A DNA stretch of 64,000 nt from CAWEDP01 sp963807925 (GCA_963807925.1 CAWEDP010000002.1:2356001-2420000), one strand, 5' to 3'; shown: positions 19,083 to 30,652, counted from the stretch's first letter. Made by a program: numbers and translations. Notes: generated from the sequence alone by a model not told the origin.

Positions 19083-20064
19083 ACCCGCCGAGATCGACCA
19101 GATTGTTCACGCGATCGGAACCCGCCGGCGGTTCGTCATCTCGTCGCACGCCCGGCCGGACGGCGACTCGATCGGATCCCAGCTGGCGATGGCGTTCGCG
19201 CTGCGGGAGCTCGGGAAGACGGTCACCGTGGTCAACAGCGATCGCGCGGCCGGCCCCTTGATGAGCTTTCCGGGCGTCCCGGAGATTGCCATCCGGGCCC
19301 GCGTGACCGGCGACTTCGACGCGGCCATCATCATGGAGTGCGGCGAGCTGTCGCGCACCGGCGTCGCCGATCTCGATCGATTCTTCCTGATCAACATCGA
19401 TCATCATCCGGGCAATTCGAACTACGGCCACCTGAACTGGTTCGACTCGAGCGCCGCCGCCTGCGGTGAGATGGTGTACGAGCTCGTGCGGGCGCTCGGC
19501 GTGCCGTTGACGCCGGCGATCGCGACGCACGTCTACCTCGCCATCCTCACCGACACCGGATCGTTTCACTACTCGAGCATCTCGCCGCGCACCTTCGACA
19601 TCTGCCGGGAGGCGCTCCTCGCCGGCGTCGACCCGGTCCTGGTCGCGCGCAACGTGTACGACAGCAACAACATGGGCCGGTTGAAGCTGTTCGGCGCGGT
19701 GCTGAGCGCGATGCAGCTCGATCCGACCGGCCACATCGCCATCGTCTACCTCGATCACGAGATGGCGCGGGCGGCCGGCGGAACCTACGAGGACACCGAA
19801 GGCCTGATCAACCTGCCGCTGACCGTGAAGGAGATCCAGGCCGTCGTCTTCTTCAAACAGGCGGACGGCGACGAGTACCGGGTCAGCATGCGGTCGAAGG
19901 GCGAGATCGACATCGGCACGGTCGCCAAGTCCTTCGGCGGCGGCGGCCACAAGAACGCCGCCGGATGCACCGCCCGCGGCGGCATCGACATGCTGCAGAA
20001 GCTGTTCGTCGACAAGATCGAGCGCGCCATCGTGGGAGCCGACGCCAGAGGCGTGAGAACGTAG
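19063..20064 (+). CDS. nrnA: NrnA-like DHH phosphoesterase (nanoRNase/pAp phosphatase)
   Basis: A 333-residue DHH/DHHA1 phosphoesterase that degrades 2-5 nt RNA and probably hydrolyses 3'-phosphoadenosine 5'-phosphate. Metal motifs: SSHARPDGDSIGSQ (about 26-39), MECGE, and the DHH signature NIDHHPGNSNYG (about 108-119). The C-terminal DHHA1 domain contains FGGGGHKNAAG. The ATG lies inside rbfA (20-base overlap). It is a regular member of the rbfA-truB neighbourhood and supplies nanoRNA turnover together with the downstream pnp. Confidence 0.9.
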   Translation: MTVTPSRPAEIDQIVHAIGTRRRFVISSHARPDGDSIGSQLAMAFALRELGKTVTVVNSDRAAGPLMSFPGVPEIAIRARVTGDFDAAIIMECGELSRTGVADLDRFFLINIDHHPGNSNYGHLNWFDSSAAACGEMVYELVRALGVPLTPAIATHVYLAILTDTGSFHYSSISPRTFDICREALLAGVDPVLVARNVYDSNNMGRLKLFGAVLSAMQLDPTGHIAIVYLDHEMARAAGGTYEDTEGLINLPLTVKEIQAVVFFKQADGDEYRVSMRSKGEIDIGTVAKSFGGGGHKNAAGCTARGGIDMLQKLFVDKIERAIVGADARGVRT

Positions 20065-20071
20065 GCCGCCG

Positions 20072-20959
20072 ATGGACGGGCTCCTCGTGATCGACAAGCC
20101 CGCGGGCCCGACCTCACACGACGTGGTGTCCCGCGTCCGCCGGGCGCTCGGGATCCGGCGCGTCGGCCACACGGGAACGCTCGATCCGGCCGCGAGCGGC
20201 GTGCTGCCGCTCGTCCTCGGCCGGGCGACGCGGCTGGCGCGGTTCCTCAGCGCGGGTGACAAGCACTACGAGGCGGTGGTCCGCCTCGGCTGGTCCACCG
20301 AGACGGGCGACGCGCTCGGCAGGATCGTCGGCGAGCCGTATGCCGGCGCGATGCCGGGACCGGACGCCATCGAGCGGGCGCTCGACCCGTTCCGCGGCAC
20401 GTTCCTTCAGCAGCCGCCGGCGTATTCGGCCAAGAAGATCGGCGGCCGCCGAAGCTACGCGCTCGCGCGCGTCCACGCCGGCACGCTGCCGGATCCGGTG
20501 CAGGTGACGGCGCATGCGATCGAGGTCGCGGCTGTCGACCGAGACCTCGCGACCCTGCGCGTGGCGTGCTCGGCCGGTTTCTACGTCCGCTCGCTCGCCG
20601 CCGATCTCGGGGCGCGACTCGGCACCGGCGGACATCTTGCGGCGCTGCGCCGTACCCGGAGCGCCGGCTACGGACTCGACGTGGCCGTCGCGCTGGACGC
20701 GGTCGAACGCGACGGGGTGGCGGGCGGCGGGTTCGTCCCGCTCGGCGGTCTCCTCCACGATCTGTCGTCGGTGGTGCTGACGGCCGGCGGGGCAAAGCGT
20801 GCCGCCACCGGCTGCCACCTCCGCGCCACCGATTTCGTCTCAGGCTGTCGCTGGTCGACGGCGTGGGTGCGCCTGCTCGACGAAGGCGGGACGCTGCTGG
20901 GCATCGCGAGCGTCGGGCGCGACCCGGAGCTTTTGCATCCGTCGATCATTCTGATGTAA
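20072..20959 (+). CDS. truB: tRNA pseudouridine-55 synthase TruB
   Basis: A 295-residue enzyme converting U55 of tRNA to pseudouridine. GLLVIDKPAGPTSHDVV at the N-terminus and GHTGTLDPAASGVLPL, with catalytic Asp38, are diagnostic; YSAKKIGGRRSY and CSAGFYVRSLAADLG follow. It starts seven bases after nrnA. The 3' region up to rpsO is short (under 90 bases). Confidence 0.95.
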   Translation: MDGLLVIDKPAGPTSHDVVSRVRRALGIRRVGHTGTLDPAASGVLPLVLGRATRLARFLSAGDKHYEAVVRLGWSTETGDALGRIVGEPYAGAMPGPDAIERALDPFRGTFLQQPPAYSAKKIGGRRSYALARVHAGTLPDPVQVTAHAIEVAAVDRDLATLRVACSAGFYVRSLAADLGARLGTGGHLAALRRTRSAGYGLDVAVALDAVERDGVAGGGFVPLGGLLHDLSSVVLTAGGAKRAATGCHLRATDFVSGCRWSTAWVRLLDEGGTLLGIASVGRDPELLHPSIILM

Positions 20960-21046
20960 CATGTTGAGCTTGTTCGAGTAAGAGATTTTTCAGCCAGACG
21001 ACGTGCCTGGTGCCACGAGGTTCCTGGGCCGTTCGTGGAGGACAGG

Positions 21047-21312
21047 GTGACTCTGACCAAGGACCGCAAGACCGAGCTGATTGGCTCCTACCGGACCCAC
21101 GATTCCGATACAGGTTCCCCCGAAGTGCAGGTGGCGATCCTCAGCGAGCGCATCAGCTACCTGACCGAGCACTTCAAGGCGCACGCCAAGGACCACCACT
21201 CGCGGCGCGGACTGCTCATGCTCGTCGGCCGCCGCCGCCGGCTGCTCGACTACCTCAAAGCCAAGGACGCGCAGCGGTACGCCGATCTCATCAAGCGTCT
21301 CAACATCCGCAA

Positions 21313-21316
<4 letters not shown>
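21047..21316 (+). CDS. rpsO: 30S ribosomal protein S15
   Basis: An 89-residue primary 16S rRNA-binding protein. HDSDTGSPEVQVAIL, ITERIS-like and DHHSRRGLLMLVGRRRRLLDYLK match S15 throughout. GTG at 21047 is chosen over GTG 21035 because GGAGG (21037-21041) lies five bases before it and the resulting 89 residues equal the usual family length. The stop overlaps the pnp start as ATGA. The truB-rpsO gap may hold the S15 autoregulatory element, but I see no decisive structure. Confidence 0.95.
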
Positions 21317-23430
<2,114 letters not shown>

Positions 23431-23434
23431 CCAC

Positions 23435-23464
23435 GTCGGCCCGGCCCACGGCAGGGCTGCCGAC
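23435..23464 (+). terminator. Weak hairpin after pnp
   Basis: GTCGGC (23435-23440) can pair with GCCGAC (23459-23464), enclosing a GC-rich region with an inner CGGCAG/CTGCCG stem; only CTTT follows. It sits where a terminator of the superoperon would be expected, but the T-run is poor. Confidence 0.3.
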
Positions 23465-23494
23465 CTTTCGGCCAAACCGCCGGGCCGTTCGTCG

Positions 23495-23500
23495 TACAAT
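23495..23500 (+). promoter_or_regulatory. -10 hexamer TACAAT of the cupredoxin gene
   Basis: TACAAT ends 11 bases before the ATG at 23512, predicting a leader of about five bases and no Shine-Dalgarno site. No clear -35. Separates this gene from the pnp operon. Confidence 0.4.
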
Positions 23501-23511
23501 CACAACACGCG

Positions 23512-23946
23512 ATGCCGAACAGCATCCGGCGCAACGCCGCGTTGTGCGGTGCGGTGTACGGACTCAGCCTGGCGAGCGGCGAGGCGGTGTCCCGGCGGCC
23601 GAGCCCCCCGTCGATGGCCGCCGCTGCCCGCTGCGCCGCCCCTTCCCAGAATCAGGCGCCCACGGTTCACGCCCTGAACGTCATCGCGAGCCGGTACAGG
23701 TTCGACCCGGCACACATCGAGGTCTTCCAGGACGATCTGATCGCGATCGACATGCGGACAAACGATATCGCCCACAGCTTCACGATGGACGGGTACCGCA
23801 TCGCCAAGCGCGTCGGCCCCGGACAAGAGGTGAAGTTCGAGTTCCGGGCCGATCGGGTCGGCACCTTCCCCTACTACTGCAACCTGCAGATCGAGGACGG
23901 GTGCAGGCGCATGCGCGGCGAGCTCGTCGTCAAACCGCGCTCGTGA
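23512..23946 (+). CDS. COX2/NosZ-fold cupredoxin with an altered copper site
   Basis: A 144-residue protein, possibly exported by a weak N-terminal signal. Residues about 52-141 resemble the CuA domain of cytochrome oxidase subunit II: IAHSFTMDGYRI carries His88, VGPGQEVKFEF and GTFPYYC follow, with Cys123 and Met134. In CuA sites the pattern is CxxxCxxxHxxM. Here the first Cys and the Met keep that 11-residue spacing, but the second Cys position is Ile127 and the His position is Cys131. A binuclear CuA centre is therefore unlikely; a mononuclear His/Cys/Cys/Met site is possible. The gene stands alone after pnp. Confidence 0.75.
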   Translation: MPNSIRRNAALCGAVYGLSLASGEAVSRRPSPPSMAAAARCAAPSQNQAPTVHALNVIASRYRFDPAHIEVFQDDLIAIDMRTNDIAHSFTMDGYRIAKRVGPGQEVKFEFRADRVGTFPYYCNLQIEDGCRRMRGELVVKPRS

Positions 23947-24018
23947 CGCCTTCCTGACTGGCCGCTCGTCGAGAACGACCCCGCGGGCGCTCTGGTCCCG
24001 GCTCGACGCGACGGCCCA

Positions 24019-24807
24019 CTACCGAATGAACTGCTGGTAGTTCTCCCGGGTAATCCGGACGGTGAGCGGCTGTCCGGACGGCCCCATTGCGTGCGCGGGA
24101 GACCCGTTGACCGACAGCGCGCACGCTTCTGCGTCCCCGACGCGGACCACCGCGCTGTTTTCGACGTCGACGCTCGTCCGATCGCCTGGCTTCATGAGTC
24201 GCTGGATGGCGGATCTTCCGTCTGCTTTCACCGAGACCCAGCAGGGACGTTCGGGCTGCCACTCCAGCCGCAGAAGGGCGGGTGCCGGCGTGGCGGTGGG
24301 CGGCGCCGGTCCGCTGCCTCGGGTTCCCACTGGCGGGCCGTCGTCGGTCGCCGGTAACGCGCTCTGGGTCGCCGGCGGCGCAGGCGCCTCCGTGTCGGCA
24401 GCCGGTCGTCGATGGGTCGCGTTGCTGGCGAGCAGAAAATACGCGACGGCGCTCACCAGCACGATGACGGCGGTGACCACGAGCTGCCGTCGCCACTGGT
24501 GCTGTTCCAGGTCGTCGGCGCCGGCCGCCACGCGAGCGAGGTCGCCTGCGCCGTCGCCTTCAGCCGCGAAATCCGTCGGCTCGTAGACCTCCGCGTATTG
24601 TCTGACGACAGCGTCGGGCGCCAGGCCAACCTCGAGTGCATATGCCCGCAGGAAGCCTCTGGAAAACAGACCGCCCGGCAACCGCGCGAACGCGTTCTGC
24701 TCGATGGCGCGCAGGGCTTTCTGGCTGATTTTCGTCCGGTCCGACAGCTCCGCGAGCGTGAGTCCGCGCGCTTGCCGTGCGCGTCGAAGCTCGGAGCCAA
24801 GGTCCAT
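24019..24807 (-). CDS. RodZ-like membrane-anchored HTH protein
   Basis: A 262-residue protein with an N-terminal HTH_25 domain (ELRRARQARGLTLAELSDRTKISQKALRAIEQ, about 5-36), one transmembrane helix (about 108-132, VVTAVIVLVSAVAYFLLA) and a periplasmic C-terminal DUF4115-like domain (LEWQPERPCWVSVKADG...TVRITRENYQQ) after a Pro/Ala-rich linker. This is the RodZ architecture, linking MreB to cell-wall elongation, although no mreB is nearby. ATG 24807 with GGGGGGAC upstream is preferred over a start 26 codons earlier. It is the last gene of the smc operon. Confidence 0.8.
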   Translation of the reverse strand: MDLGSELRRARQARGLTLAELSDRTKISQKALRAIEQNAFARLPGGLFSRGFLRAYALEVGLAPDAVVRQYAEVYEPTDFAAEGDGAGDLARVAAGADDLEQHQWRRQLVVTAVIVLVSAVAYFLLASNATHRRPAADTEAPAPPATQSALPATDDGPPVGTRGSGPAPPTATPAPALLRLEWQPERPCWVSVKADGRSAIQRLMKPGDRTSVDVENSAVVRVGDAEACALSVNGSPAHAMGPSGQPLTVRITRENYQQFIR

Positions 24808-24856
24808 GGCTGTCCCCCCGGATGGCTCGAGGCAAGAACCGCTCCAGCCGGGGCCC

Positions 24857-25975
24857 TCAGGGCCGGAACGACTGGGCCGCCGCAATCCGCTCCCTCAGCG
24901 GAGGATGGCTGTAGAACAGATACTGCACGATCCGCGACGGCTGCTCTTCCGCCAGATTCTGTGCGCCGAGGCGCCGCATCGCGGAGACGAACGCTGCCGG
25001 GTTGCGCGTCAGGTCGAGCGCGAAGCGATCGGCGCTGCGCTCGTAGGCGCGCGACATCGCGTGTGCCACGGGCACCATCACCAGCGACACGCACCCTGCA
25101 GCCAGCAGCAGGAGCGGAAGTCCGGCCACGTCGGCCCGGTCCGAGAGCCCGAGCGCCGGCGCCAGCACGGCGAGCAGGCGCGCGGCAAGGTAGAAGCCGC
25201 CCACGATCAGGACGCTCTCGAACAGGATGCCCTTCCAGATGTCGCCGTGCACGTGGTGAGCGAGCTCGTGCGCGAGCACCACCTCGATCTCGTCGTCGCT
25301 GTATTCGGCAAGCATCGTGTCGGACACGAGGATGCGCCGCGTTGCGCCGATGCCGGCGAGGGCCGCGTTCGCCTTTCGCGTCTTGTCGCCGAGTCCCCAC
25401 TCGTACACGCCGAGCACGCGCGCGTCGGCCCGGTCGGCAAGCGCCAGCAGGCGGGCCCGGAGCGATTCACGGTCGAGCGGCCGGATGCGGAAGAACAGCG
25501 GAAGCAGGAGAACCGGCATCAGCTGCGTGAGACCCACGATGATCAGGGCGAACAGCAGGCCCGCCACCACCCACCATCGCTCAGGGGACCAGGCGATGAG
25601 CGCGTACAGCGCGACGGCGGCGGCGCCGCCAAGGAGCAGCCCCAGCGCCAGCGCCTTGCTCTGGTCGCGCAGCCAGCTCCCGAACCGCTCACGCGACAGT
25701 CCGTACCGGCGCTCCAGGACGAAACCGCCATAGAAGCCCAGCGGCAGCGCCACGATCTCGTTGACCAGCATCAGCAGGGTCATGTAGACGAGCGCGACGA
25801 GCGGACGAGACCAGGCGGATCCCGCGCCAGGCGCGACCGACTCCGCGAGCGAGCGCAGCTCGCGGCTCGCGGGCGTGAGGAGCAGGCCGACGAGGAGCGC
25901 GGCGCTCCACGCCAGCGACGCGATGCTCAGGCGGCGCTTCGACCGGTGATATCTGGCGGACTTGTCCTCGTTCAC
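24857..25975 (-). CDS. M48 family membrane metalloprotease (Ste24-like)
   Basis: A 372-residue integral-membrane zinc protease. Multiple hydrophobic helices surround the HELAHH zinc motif (about 236-241); the third ligand is probably Glu in AYERSADRFALD (about 311). SRPLVALVYMTLLMLVNEIVALPLGFYGGFVLERRYGLS is typical of the Ste24/CAAX-protease-1 group. In bacteria these proteins degrade or clip membrane proteins rather than process prenylated substrates. The GTG start overlaps the stop of the DUF4097 gene (GTGA). Confidence 0.88.
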   Translation of the reverse strand: MNEDKSARYHRSKRRLSIASLAWSAALLVGLLLTPASRELRSLAESVAPGAGSAWSRPLVALVYMTLLMLVNEIVALPLGFYGGFVLERRYGLSRERFGSWLRDQSKALALGLLLGGAAAVALYALIAWSPERWWVVAGLLFALIIVGLTQLMPVLLLPLFFRIRPLDRESLRARLLALADRADARVLGVYEWGLGDKTRKANAALAGIGATRRILVSDTMLAEYSDDEIEVVLAHELAHHVHGDIWKGILFESVLIVGGFYLAARLLAVLAPALGLSDRADVAGLPLLLLAAGCVSLVMVPVAHAMSRAYERSADRFALDLTRNPAAFVSAMRRLGAQNLAEEQPSRIVQYLFYSHPPLRERIAAAQSFRP

Positions 25976-26784
25976 GAAGGCTGTGTTCCCGTCACGTCGA
26001 TCCTGCCGTTGACCGTGCTGAGCTCGATCGGCGTGCCGCCGCCGCTCAGCCGTCCCCTCACGCGGCGGGACGACTGCTCACCCATCAGCTCGAGCCCGAG
26101 CCCCGAGGTATTGATGGGGCCGTTCACGACGGATGCCGCCAGGTTCGCCTTCGAGCTCAGCGGGAGGGCAAGACGGATCGACCCGTTCGTCGTCCGAAGG
26201 TCCACCGGGTCCATGCCGACCGACATCAGCGAGATGTCGATGCGCCCGTTGACGGTGCGCGCCTCCACGCCGCCGAGCAGGTGGCGCCCGGTGATGGAAC
26301 CGTTGACGGTGTTGAGCACGAGCCGCCCGGCCATCGACTGCACCTCGATGGGGCCGTTGGCCGTCCGCGCCCGCACCAGCGCGCGAGCAGGAACCCTGAC
26401 GTGATAGTCCACCGTGTAGCTCGCGCCAATCAGCACGCCGCCGACGCGCTCGGTCTCGATGGAGACCAGATCGGGGCGCACGGTCTCCTTGATCGTGATG
26501 CGCGGCAGAAGCTCGCGCGCAACCGCGTCGGTGGCGCCCCGTGCGATCCGTTCAGCGCGGATCTCGACCGACGATCCCTCGGCGCTCTCCACCGCAACCC
26601 GGCCGCTGACGTTGGTGATCTGGACGGCGCCTTCGGGCGCGAGCGGGTAGCGGCGGGTCCACTCGTCGCGGGCCGTGGCGGTGAGCTCGCCGACCACGGC
26701 GCGACAGCCCGAGGAGCCGAGCAGGAGGATGGCGACGAGAACGGCGGGGCGAAGCGGTGACGGGGCCCATCGCCTGCTTTCCAT
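25972..26784 (-). CDS. DUF4097-type lipoprotein, beta-helix-like
   Basis: A 270-residue exported protein. The N-terminus has a hydrophobic segment ending LLLGSSGC, a plausible lipoprotein cleavage site. The remainder carries repeating short strands separated by 'TVNG', 'TANG', 'TTNG' and 'VNG' turns (NTVNGSITG, RTVNGRIDI, RTTNGSIRL, STVNGRIDV), the pattern of DUF4097 right-handed beta-helix-like proteins. Function unknown; some relatives are linked to envelope stress. It follows smc by 16 bases and is translationally coupled to the M48 protease. Confidence 0.8.
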   Translation of the reverse strand: MESRRWAPSPLRPAVLVAILLLGSSGCRAVVGELTATARDEWTRRYPLAPEGAVQITNVSGRVAVESAEGSSVEIRAERIARGATDAVARELLPRITIKETVRPDLVSIETERVGGVLIGASYTVDYHVRVPARALVRARTANGPIEVQSMAGRLVLNTVNGSITGRHLLGGVEARTVNGRIDISLMSVGMDPVDLRTTNGSIRLALPLSSKANLAASVVNGPINTSGLGLELMGEQSSRRVRGRLSGGGTPIELSTVNGRIDVTGTQPS

Positions 26785-26800
26785 GGCTCGACCTGCTGCC

Positions 26801-29800
26801 TCAGTTCATATTGACCGAGATCAGCTTCGATACGCCAGGCTCTTCCATCGTGACGCCGTACAGCCGATCGGCAATCTCCATGGTCTTCCGATTGTGCGTG
26901 ATCAGGATGAACTGGGTGTGGCGCTGCATGCCGCGCAGCATCTCGACGAAGCGGCCGATGTTGGCGTCGTCGAGCGGCGCGTCGATCTCGTCGAGCAGGC
27001 AGAACGGGCTGGGCTTGTACTCGAACAGCCCGAACATCAACGCGATGGCCGTCAGGGCCTTCTCGCCGCCCGACAACAGCTGGACGCTCTGCAGGCGCTT
27101 GCCCGGCGGCTGTGCGATGATTTCGATGCCGCTTTCGAGCGGATCGTCCTGGTCGAGCAGCGTCAGGCCCGCCCGTCCGCCGCCGAAGAGGGTGGCGAAT
27201 GTCCGCTGGAAGTTCTGGTTGATCGCGCCGAAGGCCTCGGCAAAGCGCTGTCGGGTCGTCTCGTCGATGCGCTTGATTGCCTCGGTCGTCTGCGAGATGG
27301 ATTCGACCAGATCCGCACGCTGGGTCGTCAGGAAGGCGTGGCGCGTCTCGAGGTCTTCGAACTGCTCGATGGCCATCATGTTCACGGGGCCCAGCCGATC
27401 GATGCGGGCGCGCAGCGCGGCAATGGCCTCCTCGGCGCCGAGGGTCAGCTGCGTCGCGTCCGGCTCGGCCGCGGCATCGTCGCCCTCCGCGGCGTCATCG
27501 TCCTCCGGGTCGTCCGCAGCGACGAGGACGACGTCGGGAGTCGCGATGCCCTCGCGCTCCAGCCGATCCAGGTCCGCCGTCACCTCGTCGAGCGTTGCCT
27601 GAACGGCATCGAAGCAGGCCGATGCCAGATGGGCCAGGTCGCTTTCGGCGGTCGCGCGCGCGATGTCGTACTCGGCGACGACGGCGCGGATCGACTCGAG
27701 GTCGGCGCGCGCCGCCTTGACGACCGCGTCCTGTTGGTCGGCACGGGCGCGCAGCGTCGCCAGGATCTCGTCGGTCCGCCGCACCTCGGCCTGACCCGCG
27801 TGGAGCGCCACGACGTCGCCGTCGAGGCGCGCTTCGCCGTCGGCGACGGCGCTCGTCAGCGCCTCGATCCGGCGGCGGACCTCGTCGAGCTCGGCGCGCA
27901 GGCCGGTCGCCCGCTCGGCGAGCTCGGCGGCCGCGTCCTCGAGGCGTCGCACGTCGCCTTCGAGCGCCGCGGCGCGTTCGAGGAGCGCAGCATGGGCGGC
28001 TTTCGCGTCCGCCGCGCGCAGGCTCAACTCCTCGGCGGCTTCGCGCGCGCCGAACAGCCGGTGCTGCGCCGCGCTGAACCGCTCGTCCGCCGCCCGCTGT
28101 TCCTGCTCGAGCCTCGCGATGGCCTGCAGTGCCTCGTCACGGCGAGCGTCCAGGGCGTCGCGTTCGGCCACCGCCTGCTGGCGCTCGCGCACCAGCTGCT
28201 CGCCCTTTTGCGCCAGACGGCCCAGGTCCTCGGCCGCGCGCTGCAGCTGGCCGTCGTGGGCCGCCATCGCCTTGTCGAGCGCATGATGCTCGGCCTGCAG
28301 GGCGGCTGCCGCACTCGACGCCTGCGCGATGACGCCCTCGAGGTGGGTCGTCTCGTCGATCAGCCGGCGCAGGTCGTCGCGGTCGATCTCGATACGGCGC
28401 CGCAGCTCCTTGATCTCACGCTTGGTCTCGAGGATCCCGCGCGCATCGTCGCGGCCACCGCCACTGACGATGTGCGGACCGCGGAAGACGTCGCCCTCCA
28501 GGGTCGCCACCGGGAGCGGCTGGTCGCGGCTCGCCGCGCGCGCCGCGTCGTAGGCCTGGGCGATCCACGCGTCGCCGATCGCCCGCCGGATGGCGCCGGC
28601 GAAGGGGCCGTGCACGCGCACGATGGCGGACAGCGGCACGAGCCCGGCGGCCGCGAGTGAACCGTCGATGACGGCAGACGCGCCGGCTGGCGCCTCCCCC
28701 TGCGCGGTGACGACGAACCCGCAGCGTCCCGCGCTCTCGTCGCGCAGCAGCCGCAGCCCGTCCGCCGCGTGCTCTGCCCGCTCGACGACGACGTGCTGGA
28801 GCAGGTCGCCGAGACAGGCCTCGACGGCGCGTTCGTACCCGGCGTCGACTTCGAGGTAATCGGCGACGGCGCCCTGCTGGCACACCTTCCCGTTCGCCTG
28901 AGCGAGGACGGCGCGCGCCCCGTCGCCGTATCCGGCGCGCGCCGCCTCGAGCGCCTCGAGGGACTCGAGGCGCCCCTCGAGGGACGCCAGCTCCTGCTCC
29001 CGGATTCGCACCGTGCGGGCGCGCCACTCGTGCTCGATGCGCGCGCTGGCGAGCTCCGACTCGCGCGCCGACCGTGAGATGCGGTTCGCGTCCACCGCCT
29101 CGCGCGTCTGCCGCAGCCGGTCGGCCGCGGCGGCGCAATCGGCCTCGACACGCTCGGCCTCGATGCGCACGTCCTGAATCTCGACGTCGAGCTTCGTGAG
29201 CGCCTCGGCGACCCGGTCGCGGGCCGAGCCGGCGTGCGCGAGCGCGTGCCGCAAGGCGGTCGCGGAGTTGATCGCCGAGAACACCTCGCTCCGCGCGCCC
29301 TCCACGTCGGCTTCGAGCCCTTCGATCTCCGCGTGCGCCGAGGCGTAGGCATCGGCCTCGCGCACCAGCACCTGTCCGGCGGCCTCGCGCTCGCTCGCGG
29401 CCGCGCGCGCGGCCTGGCGCCGCTCCTGGACCTCCCGCAGCGCCGGCTCGCCCCGGGCGTCGAGCCCCTGGAGCTCGGTCGCCATCGCCGCCGATCGCGA
29501 CTCGAGCGACCGCACCTGCTCGCGATCGAACGCAATCTGCTGCTGCTGCCGGTTGATCGCCAGCTCGCGCGCGTGCGCCTGCTCGCGCGCCGCCATGGCG
29601 CCCGACTCGGCCTCGGCCAGCGCGGCGCGCAGCCGTCCGAGCTCCGCTTCGATATCCACGACACGCGCCGCCGCCGCCGACTCGCGCCCGCGCGCGTCGT
29701 TCAGACGGTCCCGCCCCGCCTCGATCGTCTCCGCGAGCTGACGGTGTTTCCGCGCGAAGAGGACCTTCTCCCACCGGCGCAGCTCGTCCCGCAGCCTCTG

Positions 29801-30652
29801 GTACCGGCGTGCCCTGGCAGCCTGACGCTTCAGCGCGCCGCGCTGCTTCTCCACCTCGAACACGATGTCGTCGACGCGCGTCAGGTTCTGCAGCGCCGCC
29901 TCGAGCTTCAGCGCTGCCGCTCGCCGCCGCGACTTGTATTTCGTGATGCCGGCAGCCTCTTCGATCAGCTGTCGACGATCGGTGGGGCGAGAGCTGAGGA
30001 TCAGGCCGATCTTGCCCTGCTCGATGATCGCGTACGCCTTGGCGCCGAGCCCGGTGTCCATCAGCAGGTCGTGCACGTCCCGCAGGCGGCAGACCTGGCC
30101 GTCGATCAGGTACTCGCTGTCGCCGGAGCGATAGAGGCGTCTGGTCACCTCCACTTCGCGGGCGACCGAGCGAATCAGCGTATCGCCCGCGTCGCCTTCC
30201 AGCGAACCAGGCAGGGAGCCGGCGGGGGCGCCGTCGGGCACAGCCGCCCCATGGCCGTTGCCGGTGTGGCCGTTGTCATGCGCGCTGAGATGGTGGTGGA
30301 GGCTCCCGTTCCCGTTCGCGTGATGATGCCCGGTGCCGTTGCTGCTCCCGTTCGATCCGTGCTCGAACGCCGGACCCGACAGCGTCTTCACGACGCCGCT
30401 GAAGCGCAGGCGCACCTCCGCCGCGGCAGTCGGCTTGCGCGCGTCGCTGCCGTTGAAGATCACGTCCTCCATCCGCTCGCCGCGCAGGCTCTTGGCGCTC
30501 TGCTCACCCATCACCCAGGTGATGGCGTCGGCGACGTTGCTCTTGCCGCACCCGTTGGGGCCGACGATCGCGGTGACGCCCTTGTCGAACGCCAGCTCGG
30601 AGCGGTCCGAAAAGGACTTGAACCCGTTGATTTCGAGACGTTCAAGACGCAT
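26801..30652 (-). CDS. smc: Chromosome partition protein SMC
   Basis: A 1283-residue SMC ATPase that organises and segregates chromosomes. The N-terminal head has MRLERLEINGFKSF and Walker A GPNGCGKSN (about 31-39). Long Ala/Arg/Glu-rich coiled coils flank a hinge near 570-690. The C-terminal head has LLSGGEKALTAIALMFGL (signature) and FCLLDEIDAPLDDANI (Walker B). Between FSGVVKT (about 90) and DTLIRSVAREV (about 157), where SMCs normally have a short loop, there is a roughly 60-residue Gly/Asn/Ser/His-rich insertion. ScpA/ScpB are not in the window. It has its own promoter and a 130-base leader. Confidence 0.96.
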   Translation of the reverse strand: MRLERLEINGFKSFSDRSELAFDKGVTAIVGPNGCGKSNVADAITWVMGEQSAKSLRGERMEDVIFNGSDARKPTAAAEVRLRFSGVVKTLSGPAFEHGSNGSSNGTGHHHANGNGSLHHHLSAHDNGHTGNGHGAAVPDGAPAGSLPGSLEGDAGDTLIRSVAREVEVTRRLYRSGDSEYLIDGQVCRLRDVHDLLMDTGLGAKAYAIIEQGKIGLILSSRPTDRRQLIEEAAGITKYKSRRRAAALKLEAALQNLTRVDDIVFEVEKQRGALKRQAARARRYQRLRDELRRWEKVLFARKHRQLAETIEAGRDRLNDARGRESAAAARVVDIEAELGRLRAALAEAESGAMAAREQAHARELAINRQQQQIAFDREQVRSLESRSAAMATELQGLDARGEPALREVQERRQAARAAASEREAAGQVLVREADAYASAHAEIEGLEADVEGARSEVFSAINSATALRHALAHAGSARDRVAEALTKLDVEIQDVRIEAERVEADCAAAADRLRQTREAVDANRISRSARESELASARIEHEWRARTVRIREQELASLEGRLESLEALEAARAGYGDGARAVLAQANGKVCQQGAVADYLEVDAGYERAVEACLGDLLQHVVVERAEHAADGLRLLRDESAGRCGFVVTAQGEAPAGASAVIDGSLAAAGLVPLSAIVRVHGPFAGAIRRAIGDAWIAQAYDAARAASRDQPLPVATLEGDVFRGPHIVSGGGRDDARGILETKREIKELRRRIEIDRDDLRRLIDETTHLEGVIAQASSAAAALQAEHHALDKAMAAHDGQLQRAAEDLGRLAQKGEQLVRERQQAVAERDALDARRDEALQAIARLEQEQRAADERFSAAQHRLFGAREAAEELSLRAADAKAAHAALLERAAALEGDVRRLEDAAAELAERATGLRAELDEVRRRIEALTSAVADGEARLDGDVVALHAGQAEVRRTDEILATLRARADQQDAVVKAARADLESIRAVVAEYDIARATAESDLAHLASACFDAVQATLDEVTADLDRLEREGIATPDVVLVAADDPEDDDAAEGDDAAAEPDATQLTLGAEEAIAALRARIDRLGPVNMMAIEQFEDLETRHAFLTTQRADLVESISQTTEAIKRIDETTRQRFAEAFGAINQNFQRTFATLFGGGRAGLTLLDQDDPLESGIEIIAQPPGKRLQSVQLLSGGEKALTAIALMFGLFEYKPSPFCLLDEIDAPLDDANIGRFVEMLRGMQRHTQFILITHNRKTMEIADRLYGVTMEEPGVSKLISVNMN

